Below, one piece after another: positions 56,186 through 64,000 of a stretch of 64,000 bases of DNA. The position numbers and the translations under genes are program-made. Position 1 is the stretch's first letter, and each line of letters begins with the position of its first letter. The DNA comes from Hymenopus coronatus (taxonomy: Eukaryota > Arthropoda > Insecta > Mantodea > Hymenopodidae), in assembly GCA_030762935.1 (NCBI GenBank), contig CM060899.1, forward strand, positions 14,181,001 through 14,245,000, written 5' to 3'. The notes under the pieces are model-generated. The model saw nothing but the letters and a program-made list of their open reading frames with translations. It ran no database searches and was not told the DNA's origin.

Positions 56186-56980
56186 GTTTAAAAGTATAGA
56201 GGATATGTAATGTACACCTTAAAACATCAGCACCAGTGATGATGATAAATCTGAATTAAAAGTCTAAAACTGTTACTGTTCTAAGCTTGGTACACAATAT
56301 CACATTTTGTTTTTTCACTCAAAACAAACTATGGTTTAACATGGAAGGTATTACAGAGAAACAGCAGAATCTATAAGAAAAATATTGAAAAGTTAATAAC
56401 TAGAGCGTGGATTTTATATAATTACAAATGCACTTCCTGTATAGGTAGTTACAAAAAAGCTAAAATGTGGATCAATCACAGTGAATGGACCGGAATCCAA
56501 AGTTTTGAATCACATATTTTTGAGTATCATACTAGATTAATTTTATATATTTCGATATTGTTGTAGAGTATTATACATTTTCATCAACCTAATAGATTTT
56601 CATTGAAAAGCAAGAAGGGAAGTAAAAATTGGTAAGGTTTATTATTGTACTTCTAATGCATTGTCATCAGTCCCATATATTTGTTATATTCAAAACTAAA
56701 TTGCAAGAGCTTGAAGTGGACAATGATGACTTGTCTTAAACATTTACCTTATCCTGTATGGAAAATGTTACATCGTTAGATATAGCACCCACAAGTGCAA
56801 CCAAAATAAAACGGTAATACAATTCCTGAAAAGCAAGGAATTCATCAGGATACGATGAAATAAGCACAAAAACACTAAAGATATGTGCTGACATTATTTG
56901 CAAATCTTAAGTCATATATGAAACATATCCAAGTTAACAGGAATATTTCCAGACAGATTAAAACAATCGTTAAGCCAAAA
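56186..56980. other. Stretch with no recognised feature
   Basis: The right end may hold the decayed start of the next LINE. No motif readable. Confidence 0.4.
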
Positions 56981-56984
56981 TCTC

Positions 56985-58345
56985 AGAAATGTCAAACTAT
57001 AGACCAGTAACTTTACTTACAGCTTTTTCGAAAATCTTTGAAAAAATTATGTTTAAAAGAATTCATCACCATCTAGATCAATATAATATTTTAGTAAAGA
57101 GCAGTTTGGATTCAGGAAGAGCATATCAACCCGTGATGCCATCTTCAAATTTAACAAATGAAGTTCTCAAGTAATTGGATGGCAAACTTAACACACTAGG
57201 AATATTCTGTGATCTATCAAAGGCATTTGACTGCGATAATCATGAAATACTTCTAACAAAATTATTACACTATGGAATTAGGGGCAAAGGGTATCAATGG
57301 ATTACATCTTACCTATCAAAAAGAAAGCAAAAGGTTATAATAAATGCTTCAAATAATAGCAATGTATATTCTGAATGGTGTTAAATAAAGCATGGTGTCC
57401 CACAAGAAGCTATTCTGGGTCCCTTATTAGTTTTAGTTTATATAAATGATCTACCTGCAGTAATAAACAACAACACCTATCCAGTTCTTTTTGCAGATGA
57501 CACAAGCATTATAATTAAAGAACACAATGTCAGTCAGTTCCCAAATTCATCTAATAAAATTTTCAAAACACTAAAGATTGGTTTGAAAGTAAGAAAATCC
57601 ACATAAACTTTGAAGAAACTAACAACATTAATTTTTGCACAAAGCATAAAAACATGGCAGACCTAAGGATAGAATATGAAGATAATCAGATTGCAGAAGC
57701 CTGTAATACAAAATTCCTAGGTCTTATGATTGATCGTAATTTGAATTGGAAACGCTATATTGATTATATCTTACCCAAACTGAGCTCTGCATGTTTTGTA
57801 ATTCAATATTTAATTCCACTTATAATTAAGAGCATACTCAAAACAGCTTATTATGCATATTTTCATTCATTGATGACCTATGGAATAATATTTTGCGGAA
57901 ATTCAGTATATGCTAAAAAAGTATTCATAATGCAAAAGAAAAAGTAATAAGAAAATGGCAGGGGAAAGATGATCAACTCACTGCAAGCCACTCTTCAAAA
58001 TGTTTGGAATTTAACGTTGGCCTGTGAATATATTTTAGTGATATAGTAATTTGTAATAAATAACCCAGAAAAGTTTACAAAAAATACAGATATTCATAAC
58101 AAAGAGGCCAGACATAGGCAGAACTTACATAGACCAACAAATAATTTGCAGTTATTCCAAAAAGGGGTTTACTACAAAGGAATAGTTTTGTTTAATTCAC
58201 TTCCCTCTTCTATAAAAGAATTGCAAATGAACAAAAACAAGTTTAGATCAGAATTAAAAAGATACCTTATTACTCAGACCTTCTATACGGAGGGGGATTT
58301 CATTCAATCAAAAAATACTGGTAATAATGTAATATTGTAAATATA
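56985..58345 (+). pseudogene. Second LINE reverse transcriptase relic
   Basis: SNYRPVTLLTAFSKIFEKIM (RT start), FCDLSKAFDCDNHEILL (motif A), GIRGKGYQWITSYLS, then [20 protein letters not shown] (motif B region), [12 protein letters not shown] (motif C) and TKFLGLMIDRNLNWKRYIDY. It ends with GVYYKGIVLFNSLPSSIKEL and FRSELKRYLITQTFYTEGDF. This is a nearly complete RT span, broken by at least five stops or shifts. Family features fit arthropod Jockey/RTE-like LINEs; subfamily not decided. The endonuclease part is missing. Confidence 0.87.
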
Positions 58346-58735
58346 ATAAATATGAATATTTTAAGAATGCAAGTGTATGGGTAGACTTTTAGAAACAGAC
58401 ATGTAATTGAAAATTATGTAAAACTGACACCTCTGAAAGTTCATTTTCAGAGATATTATTTGTAAATAAATGTATTAATAAGTATTAATAAATGCAATTG
58501 TTGACATGATCTACATCCTAGAGTTTGGGCTTTGAGTCTTAGCTCATAACAGGGTCTACAGATTGCAATGTTATGCATGTATGTAAATTAAAAAAAAAAA
58601 CTTCCACTGTACTCAAATATGCATGGTTGTTTGAACTTACAAATGCTAAATTTAAAATGTGATAAATCACTTAAATCCTTCTTTTAAATGTCCTGAGTTG
58701 TTTAAGTTTTTCATCTTACGATTAAAATTATGCAA
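58346..58735. other. Stretch with no recognised feature
   Basis: LINE 3' tail-like AATAAATGTATTAATAAG near 58470 and a short A-run near 58590. Nothing else. Confidence 0.4.
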
Positions 58736-58739
58736 TTTT

Positions 58740-59617
58740 AAAGCATACAAAATGCAGCCACCCGCCTGTTCAGAAATGTCACCATTATATGATCTTATGG
58801 GACTGATGAAGCATACTATGCCTTTTCAAATTTGGCAGTCGAATACAGCTCTTATGAGAATTATTACATTAGTACGGTCTCTTACCCTCATAAATCAAAT
58901 TATGTTGTTTCAAGTATGACAAATGAATAAAACTCTTATCACAAGTTTAACTTCATGTGGCTTCTTACCCCCAAGAATGAAACTATGTTTTTTCAAATTT
59001 GACAACCGTGTGAAGCTCTTATTGGAAGTTTTTCATAGGTGTGATTTCTTACCCTCATGAATCAAATTGTGTCCTTTTAAATCTTATCAACAGTTTTACA
59101 CTTGTATGTCTTTTCACCCTCATGCAATAAGTTATGTCTGTTCAAATATGATGACCGAGAAAAGCTCTTATCATAAGTTTTACACTGGTGTGGCCTGTTA
59201 TCCTGATGAATCAAATTATGTGTCTTCAAACGTGACAACCAAGTAAAGCCCTTATTACAAGTTTTGCAAATATGTGGACTTTTGCCACCATGAATAAATT
59301 CATGGCGGTTTAAATCCAACATATAGCTAAAGCTTTTCTCACAGAGGTTACAGTTGTGTGGCCTACTTCCCTTATGAGTCAAATTCTTTTGCTTTGAGTC
59401 TAAAGTCCTGCTATAAATTTCTCCATTACTAAATTTACCAAATTGTTCTGAGTGCACAAGTTCTTGTACAACTAATAATTCTGTGACATCCCTTTCCAGG
59501 CTTTCACATTCAGTATAGTCATTTTCATTAATGGAGATTCTCTCTATTCCTGAAACTTCAGCAGAAGGCAAAGGTAAATTAATGCAGCTATCACCAAAAC
59601 TTGGTTCCATGAGAGGT
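58740..59617 (-). pseudogene. Decaying C2H2 zinc-finger exon
   Basis: Acceptor CCAATCTTTCAG/ACCTCT at 59617. The open frame from MEPSFGDSCINLPLPSAE runs to 59077. Fingers: HNCNLCEKSFSYMLDLNRHE and HICKTCNKGFTWLSRLKTHN are complete, HQCKTYDKSFSRSSYLNRHN has lost its second Cys, and the fourth begins YKCKTVDKI and then stops. Past the stop, the 84-nt period continues with damaged fingers (NKSFTRLSNLKKHS, LSYLKQHN-like and HKSCIRLPNLKRHS) to about 58740. Linkers read HEGEK or similar, as in tandem C2H2 arrays. So an array of about seven fingers is now cut to two good ones; a shortened protein remains possible. Confidence 0.78.
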
Positions 59618-60009
59618 CTGAAAGATTGGAGGATTTAGCATTATTTGGTATACTTATCAGATAGTTAAACACTGTTAATAATAAATTATGGTTGTTACAT
59701 CATCTGAGAGATACATCAACTTCCAGGTTTGCTTTAACAACTATTCAAAGTAGCTAACCAAGCAATTCCATTATCAATTATTATATTTGGCAAGAAAAAT
59801 TACTTATTAACAAGGCAGAGTACAATCATCAACCAATACAATGAATGTGACATTTCACATTGTTTTTAAATGAACAACAGCAACAAACAATTGAAAAGAT
59901 AACTAAAACTTCTGAGCATTATAAAGTATTTCACACTTAAATAGAAAAAAATAAAAAAGAATAGAAATATGTGATTTTACAAAACAATACATTTAACAAA
60001 TTGTGTGCT
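59618..60009. other. Stretch with no recognised feature
   Basis: Probably intron of the zinc-finger gene on the minus strand. No motif. Confidence 0.4.
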
Positions 60010-60432
60010 TAACTATTTTCTTATTCATCTTCTTAGGCACAAAAATTTCTTTGGCTGAAAGTTTTGACCTTGTCTAAAACTTCCTTCCAGTTTCTAATCA
60101 ACTCTACCCAATTTTTTATTCTCATATTTTTCCAGTTTTGAATAATGTCATCTCTCACCCTTTAATTTTAAGCAAGAGGCATCCATGTATATATTTTCTT
60201 AACTGCTCTCCCATCTGACATTCTATATAAATGTCCAAACCACCTAAGTCTCTATGCTAATATGAAATTAATAATTGGTGTTTAGTTCTTTTATATAACT
60301 CCTCATTTCTCATGACTTCACTGTCCTCTATCTTTAATTTGTCCAAAAATTATTCTTAGGGTCTTTCTTTCTGTTGTTAGTAGCTTTTGCTTGTGTGTTC
60401 CTTTCAGTATTCTTGTTTCGGAGGCATAAGAG
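60010..60432 (-). pseudogene. LINE RT C-terminal fragment
   Basis: Minus strand: YASETRILKGTHKQKLLTTE and RKTLRIIFGQIKDR, then RLRWFGHLYRMSDGRAVKKI, and IKNWVELIRNWKEVLDKVKT. These are the well-known tail motifs of invertebrate non-LTR RTs (E.K.LR.IFGPIKD, RLRW.GH..RM, W..LA.DR..W). It is a different class from the LINE relics at 55-58 kb. It directly abuts the mariner relic at 60433. Confidence 0.8.
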
Positions 60433-61235
60433 ACCTGTTCAAAAAATTGCATAACTTTGTCCACAACATTTTTCTATGCTTACCTTTTACTTATTATGCA
60501 TAGTCTACTTCAAAATATTCTCCTCTGCAATTGATACATCATTCCCTAATACTGCTTCCAGAAGTGGAAGCAGTATTGGTAACCTCTTTGGGATTTTTTT
60601 TATCTCATCTTCTGTTGAAAATTTTTGTCCCCTCCATGAGGTTTTCAACTTTGGAAATTAAACAAAGTTCACAGGGGCCAGGTCTGGAGAGTACAGAGGA
60701 TAAGACAGCACAGTGATATCATTTTCTGTGTAACAGTCACACACCAACAGAGATGAATGTGCAGTTGTGTTATCCTGATGTAAGAGCCATGAATTGTCTC
60801 ACCACATTTCAGGCTGTTTCCTTCTCTGGTTTAGGAGAACTTTTCCTGACCCACTGTGAAGATTCAACCTTGGTCTCAACTTCATAATCACAGACTCACA
60901 TCTCATCATGAGTTATGACTCTCTTAAGGAATGTCTCATTCTCATTTGTGCGATCCAAAAGCTCTTCACAGATTGTGAGGCAATGGTCTTTCTTAACTTG
61001 ACTCATGAACCATGGAGCAAACTGGGCAGCAACATGATGCATTCCAAGATGCTGTGTCAGGATTTCATGATATGATCAAACTGAAACGTTACATGCTTTT
61101 GCAATCTCTCTTTGATTGAACGCACAATTTATTGACATTCCTGACATTGGCATCATTGAAGGGTGTCATGAATCAGAGTCATTTTTAATTTCCATCCAGC
61201 CATTTTGAAACCATGTGAACCAATTAATTCAGATT
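60433..61235 (-). pseudogene. Mariner-type transposase relic
   Basis: Minus strand: ESVIMKLRPRLNLHS, then LLHQDNTTAHSSLLVCDCYT (second catalytic block, HQDN.PAH), ITVLSYPLYSPDLAPVNFV (third block, SPDLAP.DF, with Asp now Asn), FPKLKTSWRGQKFSTEDEIK and IAEENILK. Start-side text WFKMAGWKLKMTLIHDTLQ is near 61200. Several stops; the last catalytic residue is altered. Ends and TA sites were not resolved. Confidence 0.75.
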
Positions 61236-61309
61236 CATTAATTTGTAATTAATAAATCAATACTAAAACAATATAAATTAAGCTGTCGGCAATGACAAAT
61301 GTGACATAC

Positions 61310-61473
61310 CTCTGAACAGTAAGAAAAGTGACCCTGATGCTTGTTAAAAAAAGCAAGAGTACCAGGTATAGCAACTAACAAATATTGAAAGGGGATACCA
61401 AACACCGCAAAATGTAATACAATTATAATATCACATAAAATATACAAGAAAGTTCTCAGAATATCAGTAGCAC
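61310..61473 (-). CDS. Host-gene exon encoding membrane-spanning segments
   Basis: A strong acceptor (TTCTTTTTTCTCTCTCTTTCAG/GTGC) and donor (TTCAGAG/GTATGTCA) bound 164 nt, entering in phase 1 and leaving in phase 0: two bases plus 54 codons. The peptide ATDILRTFLYILCDIIIVLH, FAVFGIPFQYLLVAIPGTLA and FFNKHQGHFSYCSE has one or two hydrophobic helices and a polar end. I do not recognise the protein. Flanking exons would be above 61473 (upstream) and below 61310 (downstream), with the mariner and LINE relics lying in the next intron. Good splice sites and an open phase make this the best candidate for an active host exon in the right arm. Confidence 0.6.
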
Positions 61474-61585
61474 CTGAAAGAGAGAGAAAAAAGAACAAGG
61501 GGAGTGAGAGAAATTCTTATCAGAAGGAGGGAAGGATGTTCATTCGTTGAATCCACAATGTGTGAGGTCAAGTTCCATATGAGGC

Positions 61586-61981
61586 CTAAATGAATGCTAG
61601 CACAGAAGTGTTTCTGAGTTTAGGACACACAGAAGAAAACAATGCCGATGAAGATGTTGCAGATACAAATATACACTTGCTGAATGTAGTCCGTGAGAAG
61701 TCTTTGAGACTGCCAGTGTCTGAAGTGAGATATGCACACATTATAACATTTAGTCCATTACCATCCTCGCCAAGCTTCTGGAGGAAAAACCAATGTCCAG
61801 CAGTACTGGCTTCAAGATGAGCAGTCATAACTAGAAATGTAACATCCCTCCAAGGGTATATACTCCATTGTTCACCCCTAGGGTAAACTGAAATGTCGAA
61901 GGTGGTGCTCAGCCTTGATGTCCCACGAAGATCCTTGTTGATGGATGATGTGTCCGCACTGTGCAAGTGTAATTAGTGTGG
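61586..61981 (-). other. Unassigned open frame, possible exon
   Basis: A 126-codon minus-strand frame (MHSADTSSINKDLRGTSRLS …, PWRDVTFLVMTAHLEASTAG …) overlaps a 76-codon plus-strand frame. An acceptor-like CTTGCACAG/TGCGG lies at about 61955 on the minus strand. More GC-rich than the surroundings. No recognised motif on either strand, so coding status and strand are undecided. Confidence 0.3.
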
Positions 61982-64000
61982 ATTGCTCGAAAAAGAAAAA
62001 CATACAAGGGAATTAGGGGTGGAAAAATAAAAAAAATGAGAAAGCAGTAATACCTGTGTAAGGTAGATCAAGTGAAGGATGAGGGAGAGGCACGTCAGGT
62101 AGTCCAATGGGTACACATGTTAAAGATAAGTGTGAAATAATTGAATGATGGTGCTACTATATAAGATTAACTAAAGAAGTCAAATATAAAATGCAAATTA
62201 AATGACTAATATGTGGTTATGAAACATCTAAGTAATAATGAAGTTGAGTAATCGTTAACAGTGCTTAGTAATTATTACAAATAAAAGTAATTAATAAAAC
62301 ATGCACAGGACATTAACAATGTGCTAGTGATTATAATTTGTAAACAAAGTAACTTGAGTTATCAAACTGTGATAATTACTCTGATATATCACTAGAACAC
62401 AAATACAATTACATATTGACCTCTAAGATTTGCACAAAGAAAAAGAATTTATATCATAAAAATTCTCATAAGTGCAAGTGTTAAATATTTATATGGTATA
62501 CAAAGAACATTTTTAATAATGCTTAAAAACATGAGGGTAATATATGTATGAACCAGGCATAAACATTTCTGTGACAATTTAAAACAAATATTTTGGCTTA
62601 GAAAATCATTTGTTTCACATGAAATAAAAATAAATGTGTCTGAGAAAAATAATTTAAATGAACTTTAAATAATTTATATTGAATAGAATCTAAATGAATA
62701 AGATATAAATAAACATGTCAATATATTTAATAACAACATTGTGAATACTGTAGATTAGACTGGTAGGGTGTGAAGAAGGCTATAACATACAAGCTACTAG
62801 GGGTGCAAAAATTATGCAAAAAAATTAAAAGTAAACATCGGTCATAAATCTTGCAATCAATATTCTATCAATCAATGTTAGAAAACATTATCAAGCTAGA
62901 GATTAACTCAAAGGCATCAATTGCCCTCCATCAATAAATAGCATGTGTGAATTCCAGAAGTGCCATATTGCTAAAGGGATATCCCTCCAAGTTAATCAAT
63001 AATGTTTATATTAGCATGGCAAGGTTTAAATGCATATGCTAGATAACATTTCAATAAATATAAGAAAATACAGCAAAATAATAAGGATTACATAGTTAAT
63101 GTGGTTATTACCTACTTCAAAAAAGTCATTGTAAAAATAGCAATCCATATTGTTTAGGTAAGACTATATAAAACATTTCGGAACAAGTAATAACACCCTG
63201 ACGGTTATCGACTGTATCCACAATTTTGATAAGATATTGATTAAAACAAAATGCATGGTACAGAGTCGCATTGCTTACAAATTTATTTTGAACACTCCAT
63301 TCACCAAAAAGGATATAAGGAATAGAACTCACTTGTGAAATCAAAGCTTAACAACAAAATATAAGCAACAAAAACACAGCAATCTTATGCTGAAACATAA
63401 TTCCAAACTACATGACACACACGCATATGCCTTCGTGGCTTGAAGAGTGTGTGCAAACATTAAGCAGAAGCAAAATATCCATAAGAAAAATACATAAACT
63501 GAATGTTAATCTATCTGATGTTAGTGTGGACACTAGGACAGAAAATTTAACTCTTAGTTATAGTCAAAGCAAACTATAGGATATAAAAATAATACTAAAT
63601 AAATCAATGCTAGTCAATACACGTGAGAGGTAAAAGTAACTATTGCGCTACTCAAAGAATGGAATACATCCAAGGGAAAATCCAGTAAATATACTAACGG
63701 TGTTTCCTTTAACACTTGTGTGCATTTATAAGTCGGTTTCTGCTAAAAATATTGAACTAAAATTATGCATTATGCTCTATGAAACGTATCAGAACAAGCT
63801 AGTCCCTAATTGCTAGTGAATGCAAAGTAAAATTCTGTACATAAAATATAGGTATTAGGAAACTAATGAATATGAAATTAGACAAGTTATAATATGATAA
63901 GAGAAATTTCTGACATGCAATAAAACTTTGTCATGTTGGTTGGTAAGAGCAAGGCTTATCAGCGAAGACTTCTATCTTAAAGCAGTCTTATATCAGATTT
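61982..64000. other. Stretch with no recognised feature
   Basis: AT-rich with only a 72-codon frame at 63126-63344 (minus) and no repeat match that I can see. It may be intron of the gene holding the 61310-61473 exon. Confidence 0.45.

Noticed and set aside
61590..61820. 76-codon plus-strand frame
   Set aside because: Overlaps a longer minus-strand frame; neither has motifs, so I list only the region as unassigned.

Overview
The window is eukaryotic and AT-rich, and looks like accessory DNA from an invertebrate, most likely an arthropod. The evidence is GT-AG introns, tRNA-derived SINEs with A-tails and target-site duplications, non-LTR, mariner, piggyBac and hAT relics, C2H2 zinc-finger exons, and three different Penelope-like element (PLE) lineages. 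I cannot name the species, and nothing in the window looks prokaryotic.

Region 1 (1-24656) is one uninterrupted head-to-tail array of a single PLE: a partial copy followed by nine full units of 2630-2641 bp. A complete unit runs from a 5' leader through an 818-codon ORF to a short 3' tail, and abuts the next unit with no spacer. The ORF carries a PLE-type reverse transcriptase with a YVDD core and a C-terminal GIY-YIG endonuclease. Units 1 and 7 are intact; the others carry frameshifts or stops. Neighbouring copies share the same stops. The block 1 to about 5.4 kb recurs at an exact offset of 15825 bp, six units away. The array therefore seems to have grown by DNA-level duplication (or partly by assembly error) rather than only by independent insertions. 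Its right edge abuts a truncated inverted copy of another dispersed repeat.

Region 2 (24657-33400) holds a SINE, a two-exon gene with a CGGBP1-like zinc finger joined to a hAT-like domain (26234-27734) and preceded by CTCGCGAAA motifs, a roughly 195-bp tandem repeat, decayed PLE copies of a second and probably a third lineage, and a mariner relic.

Region 3 (33400-43050), read on the minus strand, contains two paralogous phase-compatible exons (40889-41329 and 33548-33796). They encode a repeated acidic/lysine module with several SUMO-consensus sites and look like N-terminal exons of a zinc-finger protein. Between and around them lie a TTAA-flanked piggyBac deletion derivative, other piggyBac pieces, mariner relics, SINE pieces and the first full copy of a roughly 830-bp repeat (repeat X).

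Region 4 (43050-55030) holds a LINE ORF1 (gag-like) relic, a PLE of the second lineage with an inverted 3' copy fused to its 5' side, a small unrecognised minus-strand gene cut by that PLE, more copies of repeat X, one SINE with a clear 9-bp target-site duplication, and two tandem-repeat blocks.

Region 5 (55030-64000) holds two LINE reverse-transcriptase relics, a decaying C2H2 finger exon on the minus strand, a third LINE fragment beside a mariner relic, and one convincing host exon (61310-61473, minus) encoding hydrophobic segments. The last 2 kb shows nothing I can name.

Overall this is a transposon sink within or between zinc-finger-type genes. The most unusual objects are the satellite-like PLE array with its higher-order repeat and the SUMO-motif exon module.
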